A stretch of 64,000 bases of DNA from CAIVAT01 sp037128705 (GCA_037128705.1 JBAXVX010000003.1:1-64000), one strand, 5' to 3'; positions 34,494 to 43,944 are shown, counted from the first letter of the stretch. Translations and numbers: made by a program. The notes: generated by a model from the sequence alone, not told the origin.

Positions 34494-35603
34494 ATGGACA
34501 ATAATGAGGAGTGTTTGCTTTTTCAGATTGGACTGACATTGATTCCCGGTGTTGGTGATGTACTCGGGAAAAAGCTGGTAACGATTTGCGGTAGTGCGGA
34601 GGCAGTTTTCAGGGAATCCCGGCAGCGCCTGTTTAAGTTGCCAAGGATAGGAAGGATACTGGCCCAATCGATTGCGGACAAAGATATTTTACTTCGGGCC
34701 GAGAAGGAGTTGGTTTTTATAGAACGTTACCGGATCCGGTCTCTTTTTTTTCAGGATCCGATGTATCCCCACCGTCTTAAACAATGTTTCGACAGCCCGG
34801 TCATGCTGTTTTACAAAGGAACTGCCGATCTGAATTCTCCCCGGATAATAGGGATTGTCGGAACACGCCGGGCCACAGATTATGGCAAACTCATCACCCA
34901 TGACCTTATAACCGGGCTTGAACAGCACCGGGTCATGGTAGTCAGCGGGCTTGCTTATGGAATTGACAGTTGTGCCCATCGGTACGCTCTTGAAACAGGA
35001 TTGGAAACCGTAGGTGTTCTGGGACATGGACTCGATACATTGTATCCCTGGCTGAACCGTTCGCTGGCTGAAAGAATGGTTAAACAAGGCGGGCTGATCA
35101 CGGAATTCCTGAGTGGGACAAAACCTGACCGTACCAATTTTCCCAAGCGAAACAGGATCATTGCAGGCATGTGTGATGCGCTGGTCGTTGTGGAGGCTGG
35201 ATCTAAAGGTGGCGCACTCATAACCGCCGATATAGCCAATTCTTACAACCGCGATGTTTTTGCCGTTCCGGGAAGGGTGTACGATCCCTATTCTGACGGC
35301 CCCAACTGGCTCGTCAGGACCAATCGGGCAGCCCTGGTTCAAAAGGTTGAAGACATTGAATACATGATGGGGTGGAAGGAATCGGGAGGTCCAGATCATG
35401 TGGCGCAGCGAAAAATTTTCATTGAACTGACCAGGGAGGAGGAGCGGATCTTGAAATTATTGCAGGAAAAGGGTCAACTCGGCATCGATGAGATCTGCAT
35501 TCAGTCGGATACTCCGATGAGTAAAGTTTCATCCTCCTTATTAAATCTTGAATTTGAAGGAATTATCAAATGTCTCCCTGGAAAAATATACGCAGTTACC
35601 TGA
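34494..35603 (+). CDS. dprA: DNA processing protein DprA
   Basis: A RecA-loading protein that protects incoming single-stranded DNA during natural transformation. 369 residues: an N-terminal SAM/HhH-like region (GLTLIPGVGDVLGKKLV), the Rossmann-fold core (IGIVGTRRATDYGKLI, SGLAYGIDSCAHRYAL, GVLGHGLDTLYP, NFPKRNRIIAGMCDALVVVEA, GALITADIANSYNRDVFAVPG) and a C-terminal winged helix (GQLGIDEICIQSDTPM). No other competence genes are near. It is followed by rsgA. Confidence 0.93.
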   Translation: MDNNEECLLFQIGLTLIPGVGDVLGKKLVTICGSAEAVFRESRQRLFKLPRIGRILAQSIADKDILLRAEKELVFIERYRIRSLFFQDPMYPHRLKQCFDSPVMLFYKGTADLNSPRIIGIVGTRRATDYGKLITHDLITGLEQHRVMVVSGLAYGIDSCAHRYALETGLETVGVLGHGLDTLYPWLNRSLAERMVKQGGLITEFLSGTKPDRTNFPKRNRIIAGMCDALVVVEAGSKGGALITADIANSYNRDVFAVPGRVYDPYSDGPNWLVRTNRAALVQKVEDIEYMMGWKESGGPDHVAQRKIFIELTREEERILKLLQEKGQLGIDEICIQSDTPMSKVSSSLLNLEFEGIIKCLPGKIYAVT

Positions 35604-35694
35604 TGTTTTCCAAGAGGTATTGGGTGGTTACTCCTTCACGGGTATAGTTAATTTTTATACTTTTACCGCCATTAATCCCAGTACAGAACATCAC

Positions 35695-36603
35695 GTGGAA
35701 GGAATCGTTATCAAATCAACAGGAAGTTGGATCAGAGTGCGGATGCCTGATGGTGTGAAGCTGGAGTGCAAACTTAAGGGGCAGTTCAGGGTCATGGATA
35801 TCAAGCATACCAATCCGGTTGCCATTGGTGATCATGTAGAGGTCGAACTAACACCCGGCGACAGTCATGGGATGATAACCCGTATCCGGGAGCGTAACAA
35901 CTATATCATCCGGAAAGCGACCAAACTGTCGAAGGTTTCGCACATTATTGCCGCGAACCTTGATCATGCTTACCTTATTGTGACTATGGCACATCCGCGG
36001 ACATCAAACGGATTCATCGACCGGTTTCTTGTTACCGCAGAGGCATATTATATCCCGGCCAGCCTGATTTTCAATAAAATTGATTTGTACACGCCTGGGT
36101 TAATGATGGCAATGGAGGAGCTCAGCCTCATTTATGAAAAGGCGGGGTATTCATGTTACCAGGTATCGGCCCTTCGCGGAGACGGGGTTGCCCGTATACG
36201 GGAACTTCTTGATGGCAAGGTCAGCCTGTTTTCAGGACATTCAGGAGCGGGGAAATCGGCCCTGATAAAAGCAATTGATCCGACGCTTAAGCCACGCATC
36301 GGCATGTTATCAGAAATCCATCAGAAGGGAATGCATACGACGACCTTCGCAGAGATGTATGAACTTTCGCATAAAGGATTCATTGTAGATACCCCGGGTA
36401 TCAAGGAGTTTGGACTGATTGATTTTCAGAAGACTGAAATTCCGAGATGTTTCCCTGAAATGGATCGTCTTTTACCATTCTGCCAGTACAAAAATTGTTC
36501 ACATACCCATGAGCCGGGTTGTGCGGTAAAATCGGGGATTGACACAGGTGCAGTCAGCATGCTTCGCTATAATTCCTATATTAGCATTCTGAATGATAGC
36601 TAA
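35695..36603 (+). CDS. rsgA: Small ribosomal subunit biogenesis GTPase RsgA
   Basis: A circularly permuted GTPase that checks 30S maturation. About 302 residues from a GTG at 35695, which gives the family-typical start MEGIVIKSTGSWIRVRMPDG. The open frame reaches back to 35548 inside dprA, but those residues are unlike the family and no ATG lies near the conserved start. Motif order is OB fold, G4 FNKIDL, G1 SGHSGAGKS, G3 DTPGIKEFG, then zinc ligands in CFPEMDRLLPFCQYKNCSHTH and EPGCAVK. The first 90 bases after dprA include a weak promoter-like TACTTTTA. Confidence 0.9.
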   Translation: MEGIVIKSTGSWIRVRMPDGVKLECKLKGQFRVMDIKHTNPVAIGDHVEVELTPGDSHGMITRIRERNNYIIRKATKLSKVSHIIAANLDHAYLIVTMAHPRTSNGFIDRFLVTAEAYYIPASLIFNKIDLYTPGLMMAMEELSLIYEKAGYSCYQVSALRGDGVARIRELLDGKVSLFSGHSGAGKSALIKAIDPTLKPRIGMLSEIHQKGMHTTTFAEMYELSHKGFIVDTPGIKEFGLIDFQKTEIPRCFPEMDRLLPFCQYKNCSHTHEPGCAVKSGIDTGAVSMLRYNSYISILNDS

Positions 36604-37258
36604 ACAACTGATCACCGAATCAATTATTCCGCTGAAACCCTCGGATAGCGGAACTTTCGCCATTTCCCAAATGGAAGAGTTCCGCTGTTCGCATATGCCG
36701 ATCGTTGATGGAACTGAATTTATTGGTCTCATCTCGGAGGCGGAAATTGTTGCGATGCAGGAGCCGGAGTTGGAGACCGGACAATATAAACTTTCCTTAT
36801 TACTTGCGTATGTTTCAGAAAATCAGCATATTTACGACGTAATCACCCTTGTTTCCTCCCTTCATCTGTCGCTCCTGCCAGTGGTAAATGAAAAGAACCA
36901 ATACCTCGGTGTCATTGGACTGTCAACCCTGGTTGAACATCTTGGTAACATGGCGGCACTTCATAATCCCGGGGGTATTATTGTGCTGGAGATCAATGAC
37001 AAGGACTACAGCCTCATTGAAATTGCCAACATTGTTGAATCGAATGATGCCAAGGTGCTGAGCCTTTATATAACTTCATTCCCTGATTCCACCAAACTCG
37101 AGATCACGATAAAAATAAACCGGATCGACCTTGGTCCGATCCTGCAGACTTTCTTCAGGTTCAATTACCTGGTTAAAGCATCCTGGTCAAAAGAAGATGC
37201 TTACAGCGATGACCTCCGCAACAGGTTTGATGCCTTAATGAACTATCTGAACATTTAG
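36593..37258 (+). CDS. Two-CBS-domain protein with ACT-like C-terminus
   Basis: 221 residues: two tandem CBS repeats (the first with CSHMPIVDGTEFIGLISEAEI, the second with LLPVVNEKNQYLGVIGLSTL), then a C-terminal half with GGIIVLEINDKDYSLIEIAN and LEITIKINRIDLGPIL, which resembles an ACT fold. CBS domains bind adenosine nucleotides such as AMP, ATP or c-di-AMP; no enzyme domain is attached. It overlaps the rsgA 3' end by 11 bases and lies 166 bases before nadK. It is a likely ligand-sensing adaptor; its partner is unknown. Confidence 0.8.
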   Translation: MIAKQLITESIIPLKPSDSGTFAISQMEEFRCSHMPIVDGTEFIGLISEAEIVAMQEPELETGQYKLSLLLAYVSENQHIYDVITLVSSLHLSLLPVVNEKNQYLGVIGLSTLVEHLGNMAALHNPGGIIVLEINDKDYSLIEIANIVESNDAKVLSLYITSFPDSTKLEITIKINRIDLGPILQTFFRFNYLVKASWSKEDAYSDDLRNRFDALMNYLNI

Positions 37259-37385
37259 TCTGAGCCTGCATAATTCTTCCCGTTTTGTAAGCCTTTTATC
37301 CAACCTGGATTCCTGATCAAACCAGCCGTTGGTTTCCCCATCTCCTATGCAACAAATGGCCATCGAAATGAACCAAAAATTGCCT

Positions 37386-37393
37386 TATCTTTG
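37386..37393 (+). promoter_or_regulatory. -7 box of nadK promoter
   Basis: TATCTTTG, 31 bases before the nadK ATG, fits TAnnTTTG. There is no TTG at the usual -33 distance. Confidence 0.5.
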
Positions 37394-37424
37394 CACCCTG
37401 AAATAAAAAAAGCAGCAAATTGTC

Positions 37425-38303
37425 ATGAAAATCGCTCTTTTTGGGAAAAATATTGCCGAAATGGTCATTCCTTTCATACAGGAATTGGTGGATGAATTGC
37501 AAAGAACTGAAGGCGTCACATTTGTGTATAAACCTTTTTTCGACAGCCTGGATGGAAAAGTCGTTTTTAACGGTCAACCCCTTTTATTTACCAGTCAGAC
37601 CGAGATTGAAAACAAGATTGATTACCTGTTTTCGATCGGGGGGGACGGAACCATACTCGATGCCATCAGGCTGGTTGGAAATTCGGGGATCCCGGTGACA
37701 GGAATCAATCTTGGAAGGCTTGGTTTTTTATCCAGTATATCAAAGGAATATATAGGACCCGCAATCAGGGCCATTCAAAGCGGACACTATCAGATAGAAA
37801 AGCGGACACTTTTAAAGCTCGAGTCGCCAAAAAACCTTTTTGGCCCGACAAACTATGCAATGAATGAACTGACTGTTTTTAAGCCAAGTGTGATGTCTAT
37901 GTTAACGATCAAAACATGGATTAACGGAGCATTTTTAAATTCCTATTGGGCTGATGGGCTTATTGTTGCCACTCCGACAGGTTCAACAGCCTATTCGCTT
38001 AGCTGCACAGGTCCGATCATTACTCCGGATTCGGAGAACTTCCTGATTACTCCGATTGCTAGCCACAACCTTACGGTGAGGCCGATCGTGATCAGGGATG
38101 ACAGTGAAATCAGGATCCATGTTGAAGGTAAAGAGGGTCATTTTCTATTGAGTCTTGATTCACGAATTGAGCAGGTTGATCATTCAGTTGACCTCATTAT
38201 CCGGAAAGCAAGCTTTAAGATCAACCTGCTTCGGTTAGCAGACAAGAATTTCTTTCACACAATCCGTGAAAAGCTGAACTGGGGATTAGATAACCGGAAT
38301 TAG
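37425..38303 (+). CDS. nadK: NAD kinase
   Basis: Phosphorylates NAD to NADP, 292 residues. The diagnostic GGDGTILDAIR motif is present, followed by GINLGRLGFLSSI, the NE/DG region (YAMNELTVFKPS), SYWADGLIVATPTGSTAYSLSCTGPI and the C-terminal SRIEQVDHSVDLIIRKA. The N-terminal 60 residues are the expected Rossmann-like half. It is the probable first gene of the next transcription unit, with the DUF6089 gene 64 bases after its stop. Confidence 0.95.
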   Translation: MKIALFGKNIAEMVIPFIQELVDELQRTEGVTFVYKPFFDSLDGKVVFNGQPLLFTSQTEIENKIDYLFSIGGDGTILDAIRLVGNSGIPVTGINLGRLGFLSSISKEYIGPAIRAIQSGHYQIEKRTLLKLESPKNLFGPTNYAMNELTVFKPSVMSMLTIKTWINGAFLNSYWADGLIVATPTGSTAYSLSCTGPIITPDSENFLITPIASHNLTVRPIVIRDDSEIRIHVEGKEGHFLLSLDSRIEQVDHSVDLIIRKASFKINLLRLADKNFFHTIREKLNWGLDNRN

Positions 38304-38412
38304 CAGGATAATATCCAAAAATCCTTATTGTTATCAAATAAAATCGTGATTTGACCGTTAGTCTAAGTTGTTGAAAAGAATTATTAAGATTAAAAAAGAA
38401 TATCCGAAAAAC

Positions 38413-39207
38413 ATGCTACAGGCCATGAGGAGACCAATAATCCTGGTTGGCTTCCTAGTTTTCCTTTTTAATTCAGTTAAGTCACAGGACATGGAGGTGG
38501 GCTTGACCGGAGGCGCCATGTATTATCTCGGAGATTTAAACCCCGGGAAACAGTTTCTAAATTCACAGGTTGCCTATGGCCTGCTTGTGCGGTATAACAT
38601 TGATTCAAGATGGTCGGTCAAGTTAAGTGGCATGCAGGGATCGGTAAAAGGCGATGCGGCCCTATCTACATTTTTACCCGACCGAGGGCTTACATTTTCA
38701 AGCCAGATAACTGATATTGCCGCCGTTGCAGAATTTAATTTCCTTCCTTACTTTACAGGCAGTAGAAGGGACAGAATATCGCCGTATATTTACGCCGGTT
38801 TTTCTGTCTTCTTTTTTGATCCCATTTCCGAAGGTGTTCATTTGAGAACTATGAAGGTGGGAACAGAAGGGCAAACCACACCTTATGCTTCGTTTAACTT
38901 TTCCATTCCCTTTGGTCTTGGTGCAAAGTTCAGCCTTGCCAGCAGATTGGGTTTGCAGGTTTATTGGGAGATGCATAAGACCTTTACAGATTATTTGGAT
39001 GATGTGAGTACCACCTATTATTTGGATGGTCCTTCCATCAATCCTAATGATCAGCAAAGTATGTTATCGGATCCAACGCGAAACCATACACCTGGCATGC
39101 AGCGTGGAAACGAAAAAAATAATGATTGGTATTCTGTTTTGGGAATATCGATTACCTATAAGTTTAACATTTTATCGTCAAAAAAATGCCGGGATTTGAA
39201 ACATTGA
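38413..39207 (+). CDS. DUF6089 outer-membrane beta-barrel protein
   Basis: About 264 residues from the ATG giving MLQAMRRPIILVGFLV; the frame is open from a TTG 45 bases upstream, but that adds a Lys-rich stretch before the signal peptide (IILVGFLVFLFNSVKSQ). The mature protein begins DMEVGLTGGAMYYLGDLNPG, the DUF6089 signature, then alternates strands typical of an 8-stranded barrel. It lies directly before uppS-bamA, a conserved Bacteroidota order that suggests an envelope role. The precise function is unknown. Confidence 0.8.
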   Translation: MLQAMRRPIILVGFLVFLFNSVKSQDMEVGLTGGAMYYLGDLNPGKQFLNSQVAYGLLVRYNIDSRWSVKLSGMQGSVKGDAALSTFLPDRGLTFSSQITDIAAVAEFNFLPYFTGSRRDRISPYIYAGFSVFFFDPISEGVHLRTMKVGTEGQTTPYASFNFSIPFGLGAKFSLASRLGLQVYWEMHKTFTDYLDDVSTTYYLDGPSINPNDQQSMLSDPTRNHTPGMQRGNEKNNDWYSVLGISITYKFNILSSKKCRDLKH

Positions 39208-39223
39208 CCACCGGTTGTTCTGA

Positions 39224-39991
39224 ATGATGGAATTAAAGGATCAGATCGATAAAAAGAGATTACCTGTTCACGTTGCCGTGATCATGGATGGGAATGGCCG
39301 GTGGGCCAAAAAGCGCGGTTACGTTCGTACATTGGGTCACGAAAGGGGAGTGGATGCGGTTAGAAATACGGTGGAAGCTGCTGCTGAAATCGGAATCCGT
39401 TATCTTACCATGTATGCTTTTTCTACGGAGAATTGGAAGCGACCCAAATATGAGATTGATGCTTTGATGCGGATTCTGGTCAATTCACTTCATGGGGAGA
39501 TGGCAACCCTGATGAAGAACAACATCAGGCTCAGGGCGATTGGCGATTTAAAGAGTTTGCCTGCAAAAAGTTACCGTGAATTAATGAAATCCATTGATGA
39601 GACTTCCCGGAATACCGGATTGACCCTTGTTCTTGCCCTGAGTTACAGTTCACGATGGGAAATGGTAGAGGCTGCCCGTTCAATGGCACGTAAAATTGCT
39701 TTAAAAGAACTGGATCCTGAAAAGATTGACATCCCGACATTTATTTCCCACCTGGCCACTTCAGAATTTCCTGATCCTGAGTTGCTGATAAGGACAAGTG
39801 GTGAATTCAGGATCAGTAATTTTTTACTCTGGCAGATTGCCTATACTGAACTATACTTCACGAACACCCTCTGGCCCGATTTCGGCAAGGAAGATTTTTA
39901 TAAAGCCATTCTCGATTTCCAGACAAGGGAGCGCAGATTTGGACTTACAAGCGAACAGATTAATGAAATAGAAGGAAAATTACGTAAATAA
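39224..39991 (+). CDS. uppS: Isoprenyl transferase (undecaprenyl diphosphate synthase)
   Basis: A cis-prenyltransferase making the C55 lipid carrier for peptidoglycan and polysaccharide export, 255 residues. The N-terminal catalytic motif VIMDGNGRWAKKRG holds the key Asp, followed by GHERGVDAVR, YAFSTENWKRP, ALSYSSRWEM and the C-terminal substrate motif ELLIRTSGEFRISNFLLWQ with ELYFTNTLWPDF. Seven bases separate it from bamA. Confidence 0.95.
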   Translation: MMELKDQIDKKRLPVHVAVIMDGNGRWAKKRGYVRTLGHERGVDAVRNTVEAAAEIGIRYLTMYAFSTENWKRPKYEIDALMRILVNSLHGEMATLMKNNIRLRAIGDLKSLPAKSYRELMKSIDETSRNTGLTLVLALSYSSRWEMVEAARSMARKIALKELDPEKIDIPTFISHLATSEFPDPELLIRTSGEFRISNFLLWQIAYTELYFTNTLWPDFGKEDFYKAILDFQTRERRFGLTSEQINEIEGKLRK

Positions 39992-39997
39992 ATCCGG

Positions 39998-42619
39998 ATG
40001 AGACTGAGTAACCTGCTGATAATTCTATTTTTCCTACTTGCAATACAACCATTGTCTGCCCAGATAAGTCTCGGTGAGGAAAGTGTGACCGATTATGATA
40101 AACCGAAGGAGTACTACATCGGCGGGATGACCGTGAGCGGAGTTAAATACCTGGATGGCAATGTACTGATCATGTTATCGGGGTTGACGGTTGGGGATAA
40201 GGTTAAGATTCCCGGAGATAAAATTTCGCAGGCAGTCAGGAAATTATGGGAGCAGGGATTGTTTGAAGATATCAAGGTTTCAGTTTCCAAAGTTGTGGAT
40301 AATCAGGTTTTTTTAGATTTTTACCTTAAAGAACGACCCCGGTTGTCGAAGTTCCAGTTCAACGGGATCAAAAAGGCAGATGCGGATGATATCAGGCAGA
40401 AAATTCGCCTGGTCAAGGGCGATTATGTGACCGACAACATGATCATCAAAACAAAAAACATCATTAAAAAGTTTTACAATGATAAGGGTTTTCTTAATTG
40501 CGAGGTGGAAGTTCTTCAAAAGAGGGACAGCACCACTGCCAATGAGGTGACCTTGTACATCAACATTGATAAAAACGAAAAGGTTAAGGTTTATACCATC
40601 AATATTCATGGGAATCAGAGCATAGGATCAGATCTGATCAAGGCCTCATTTAAGAAGACCAAGGAGAAGAGTGTTTTCAATCCGATGAACGATCTGGACA
40701 AGGTTGTTTATAATACGGCCAAGGAAGCGGCAACGATTGATTTTGTTGAGATTGGGAATGTACTTGGCGATCATGCGTCTTCAAACATCCGGGTGAGGAT
40801 CTTTAAATCCTCCAAATTCATTGATGAAGATTACCAGGCTGATAAATTGCTGCTTGTTTCGAAGTATAACAAGATGGGATACAGGGATGCAAGGATCATT
40901 CGTGATTCCATCTCGAAAAATCCCGATAACACGATCAATATTGACATCTGGGTTGAAGAGGGCCCAAAATATTATGTGCGGAAAATAGCCTGGGTGGGGA
41001 ATACGAAATATTCAGCCCTATTCCTTGACAGGATCCTTAGAATTGGAAAGGGTGATGTATACGACCGCGAGGCGCTTGAGCAGGCCCTTACCTACAATCC
41101 GAACGGTACGGATATCCGATCACTATACATGGATGATGGTTACCTGTTCTTTGATGTGGTGCCTGTGGAGACCAGGGTTGAGAACGACTCAATCGATCTT
41201 GAAATCCGGATGCACGAAGGGAAACAGGCCACGGTAAACAAAGTTTCCATCAAGGGGAACACGAAAACAAATGACAATGTTGCTTTGCGCGAGGTTCAAA
41301 CCCGGCCGGGGCAGCTTTTCAGCCGTGACCGTTTGATCCGCTCCCAGCGCCAGCTGGCTCAATTGAAATACTTTGATGCTGAGAAACTTAATCCCAACGT
41401 TGCTCCAAACCCGGAAGATGGTACTGTCGACATCGGGTATGAAGTGACTGAGACTTCGGCCGACCAGATTGAACTGTCAGGAGGATGGGGTTATGGCCGT
41501 ATCGTGGGGACGCTGGGTTTGTCGTTTAACAATTTTTCATTGCGTAATGTTACGAATTTAAAGGCCTGGAAGCCTATTCCTGCAGGGGATGGTCAGAAAT
41601 TAAGCTTAAGGTTCCAGACCTATGGTGCCGGGTATTTCAGTTACAGCGTCTCTTTTACCGAACCCTGGCTTGGTGGACGCAAACCCCTTGCCCTGAGTCT
41701 TTCTTATTTCCACTCGAGATACACAAACGGAGTGGCAAGCAATGACCCCAGTTTTGCCTATTTTAAAATTGATGGTATTTCGGTAGGTTTGGGAACCCAG
41801 TTACGCTGGCCTGATGATTATTTCTCCCTGATGCAAAGTTTGAATTATAACCGTTATAATACTTATAATTATTCTTCGATCTTCACTTTTGGTGGTGGGA
41901 ATGGGGTTTATAATGCCTTCAGTTATAGTATTGCACTTTCACGCAATTCAGTGGATGCCCCTATTTTTGCCAGGAATGGTTCTGAATTTACTGTGAGCCT
42001 TGAATTGACGCCTCCCTATTCATTATTCCGCGGGAATGTGGATTATAAGAACATGACGGCCAGTGAAAAATACAAATGGGTTGAATATTACAAGATCAAA
42101 TTCAAGGGAGCCTGGTATATAAACATGGTTGAAAAACTGGTTTTAACGCCACGCGTTCAGTTTGGATTCCTCGGTGCCTATAACAGTAGCCTTGGGGCAA
42201 CACCTTTTGAAAGGTTCTATCTTGGTGGTGACGGATTGTCAGGATATAACAATATGGACGGACGTGAACTGATCGGGATGCGCGGTTATGCGAATAATTC
42301 ACTTACTCCCGGTTACCCGAATACAATCGGGGGAACGGTATACACACGCTACACCCTTGAATTACGCTATCCGATTTCCCTCAATCCAAGTGCAACAATT
42401 TTCGGGCTCGGGTTTGTTGAGGCCGGAAATGACTGGCTGAGATGGAATGACTTCAATCCGTTTAACGTGTATCGCTCCGTCGGGGTGGGGATCCGCGTAT
42501 TTCTACCCATGTTCGGTTTACTCGGTCTTGACTGGGGATACGGCCTTGATCCTGTACCAGGGGTTCCCGGCGCAGCAGGCGGGCAGTTCCATTTCTCGAT
42601 AAATTCATCGATTGATTAG
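39998..42619 (+). CDS. bamA: Outer membrane protein assembly factor BamA
   Basis: The central insertase for outer-membrane beta-barrel proteins, 873 residues. A signal peptide (LLIILFFLLAIQPLSAQ) is followed by about five POTRA domains (residues about 30-460, with repeated KVSIKGN-type strands and KVYTINIHGN), then a 16-strand barrel. The barrel holds the conserved YLGGDGLSGYNNMDGREL-type loop near residue 745 and ends with FGLLGLDWGYGLD and a terminal FHFSINSS strand. The partner chaperones (Skp-like) are encoded directly downstream. Confidence 0.93.
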   Translation: MRLSNLLIILFFLLAIQPLSAQISLGEESVTDYDKPKEYYIGGMTVSGVKYLDGNVLIMLSGLTVGDKVKIPGDKISQAVRKLWEQGLFEDIKVSVSKVVDNQVFLDFYLKERPRLSKFQFNGIKKADADDIRQKIRLVKGDYVTDNMIIKTKNIIKKFYNDKGFLNCEVEVLQKRDSTTANEVTLYINIDKNEKVKVYTINIHGNQSIGSDLIKASFKKTKEKSVFNPMNDLDKVVYNTAKEAATIDFVEIGNVLGDHASSNIRVRIFKSSKFIDEDYQADKLLLVSKYNKMGYRDARIIRDSISKNPDNTINIDIWVEEGPKYYVRKIAWVGNTKYSALFLDRILRIGKGDVYDREALEQALTYNPNGTDIRSLYMDDGYLFFDVVPVETRVENDSIDLEIRMHEGKQATVNKVSIKGNTKTNDNVALREVQTRPGQLFSRDRLIRSQRQLAQLKYFDAEKLNPNVAPNPEDGTVDIGYEVTETSADQIELSGGWGYGRIVGTLGLSFNNFSLRNVTNLKAWKPIPAGDGQKLSLRFQTYGAGYFSYSVSFTEPWLGGRKPLALSLSYFHSRYTNGVASNDPSFAYFKIDGISVGLGTQLRWPDDYFSLMQSLNYNRYNTYNYSSIFTFGGGNGVYNAFSYSIALSRNSVDAPIFARNGSEFTVSLELTPPYSLFRGNVDYKNMTASEKYKWVEYYKIKFKGAWYINMVEKLVLTPRVQFGFLGAYNSSLGATPFERFYLGGDGLSGYNNMDGRELIGMRGYANNSLTPGYPNTIGGTVYTRYTLELRYPISLNPSATIFGLGFVEAGNDWLRWNDFNPFNVYRSVGVGIRVFLPMFGLLGLDWGYGLDPVPGVPGAAGGQFHFSINSSID

Positions 42620-42678
42620 AGAATAGTACCGTGTAACAAAATATTATTGCGAGCAATTACTGATTAAAAAATAAAATT

Positions 42679-43302
42679 ATGAAAAAGCTGATTTTGACCC
42701 TGATGGCCGTCGTCTTCACCATGGCTGTGGTGAATGCACAGAAATTTGCTTATGTTGATACACAATATATCCTGGATAATGTTCCGGAATTTGCAGAGGC
42801 ACAGGCTCAGCTGGATGAATTATCGAGCCAGTGGCAGAAGGAGATTGAAACTAAGTTTGCAGAGATCGATAAAATGTATAAAGATTACCAGGCCCAGTCG
42901 ATACTTCTTCCGGAAGACATGAAAAAGAAGAAGGAGCAGGAAATCGTTGACCGGGAGAAGGATGCAAAAAGCCTTCAACGGACCCGATTTGGCAAGGAGG
43001 GCGATTTATTTAAAAAGCGCCAGGAGCTTGTGAAGCCGATCCAGGAGAAAATTTACAATGCAATCCAGGAAATCGCCAACAACAACAATTATGCAGTGGT
43101 TTTTGATAAAGGAGGCAGCCTGACGATGATGTATGCCAATCCAAAGTATGACATCAGTGATGATGTGCTCGATAATATGGGAGCAAATCTCAGTAACAGG
43201 AAAGGCAAACCAAAATCCGGCAGCACGACCCCCACCAATCCTGAATCCGGCACTGTGAAATCAGGCGGAGCAGGAATTGAATCAAAGGAGACTAAAAAGT
43301 AA
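42679..43302 (+). CDS. OmpH/Skp-family periplasmic chaperone, first copy
   Basis: 207 residues: a signal peptide (MKKLILTLMAVVFTMAVVNA), then QKFAYVDTQYILDNVPEF, the typical Skp beginning, a long charged coiled coil (residues about 40-120), and a beta segment YAVVFDKGGSLTMMYANPKYDIS near the C-terminus. Skp trimers hold unfolded outer-membrane proteins for BamA. A Ser/Thr/Gly-rich low-complexity tail of about 35 residues is extra to the core family. It lies 59 bases after bamA. Confidence 0.88.
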   Translation: MKKLILTLMAVVFTMAVVNAQKFAYVDTQYILDNVPEFAEAQAQLDELSSQWQKEIETKFAEIDKMYKDYQAQSILLPEDMKKKKEQEIVDREKDAKSLQRTRFGKEGDLFKKRQELVKPIQEKIYNAIQEIANNNNYAVVFDKGGSLTMMYANPKYDISDDVLDNMGANLSNRKGKPKSGSTTPTNPESGTVKSGGAGIESKETKK

Positions 43303-43313
43303 AAAAAAAGTCT

Positions 43314-43321
43314 TAATTTTG
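43314..43321 (+). promoter_or_regulatory. -7 box before the second Skp gene
   Basis: TAATTTTG fits TAnnTTTG and lies 38 bases before the ATG at 43360, in the 57-base gap between the two skp genes. It suggests an extra internal promoter. There is no -33 TTG at normal distance. Confidence 0.4.
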
Positions 43322-43359
43322 CATCATCTATTGTAGTATAAACCATTTAATTATTGAAA

Positions 43360-43878
43360 ATGAAAAAATTAGCAAAGCTTTTCGCTATCGTTGCCATGAT
43401 CATTGGTTGTTCATTTGCTTCACAAGCACAAAATCCCATCAAGATTGGATACATCGATTTTAACACCCTCCTCGCTGCCATGCCAGGGATTGATTCTGTA
43501 AAGATTAAACTTCAATCCTATCAAAAGACCCTGACAGATCAGATGGATGCCATGAAAGCAGAATTTGAGAATAAGTACCTTGATTACCAGTCGCAATCAT
43601 CAAGTATGTCGGATCTGATCAAGCAGACCAAGGAAAAAGAATTGTCAGATCTTCAGGGCCGTATCGATGCCTTCCAGCAGAAAGCCAGCCAGGATCTGCA
43701 AACCAAACAGCAGGAATTGGTTGCCCCGTTTATTGACAAAGCAAAAACGGCCATCAAGGAAGTTGCCAAGGAAAATAAATTCACCTATGTCCTAAATGCC
43801 ATTGAGGATGTAGTGATTTACAAAGACGAAGCAGATGATGTCATGTTATTGGTCAAGAAAAAGCTTGGCATTCAGTAA
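43360..43878 (+). CDS. OmpH/Skp-family periplasmic chaperone, second copy
   Basis: 172 residues from the ATG (MKKLAKLFAIVAMIIG); an in-frame TTG two codons earlier is less likely. The signal peptide ends at SQAQ and the mature part starts NPIKIGYIDFNTLLAAMPGIDS, then a coiled coil (DQMDAMKAEFENKY to QKASQDLQTKQQEL) and a beta end (FTYVLNAIEDVVIY). It lacks the low-complexity tail of the first copy. It is the last gene of the uppS-bamA-skp run and is followed by a terminator. Confidence 0.88.
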   Translation: MKKLAKLFAIVAMIIGCSFASQAQNPIKIGYIDFNTLLAAMPGIDSVKIKLQSYQKTLTDQMDAMKAEFENKYLDYQSQSSSMSDLIKQTKEKELSDLQGRIDAFQQKASQDLQTKQQELVAPFIDKAKTAIKEVAKENKFTYVLNAIEDVVIYKDEADDVMLLVKKKLGIQ

Positions 43879-43898
43879 ATCTCTGATAAACTGATTGA

Positions 43899-43932
43899 AA
43901 AGGCCGGTATTATAATCAATACCGGCTTTTTT
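43899..43932 (+). terminator. Intrinsic terminator of the uppS-bamA-skp unit
   Basis: A 9-bp stem, GCCGGTATT with AATACCGGC (43903-43911 and 43918-43926), has a 6-base loop and is followed by six T residues, about 20 bases past the second skp stop. Confidence 0.85.
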
Positions 43933-43944
43933 ATTGATTTTAGT

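Noticed and set aside
35548..35694. An N-terminal extension of rsgA into dprA
   Set aside because: The residues do not resemble RsgA, and the conserved start coincides with the GTG at 35695.
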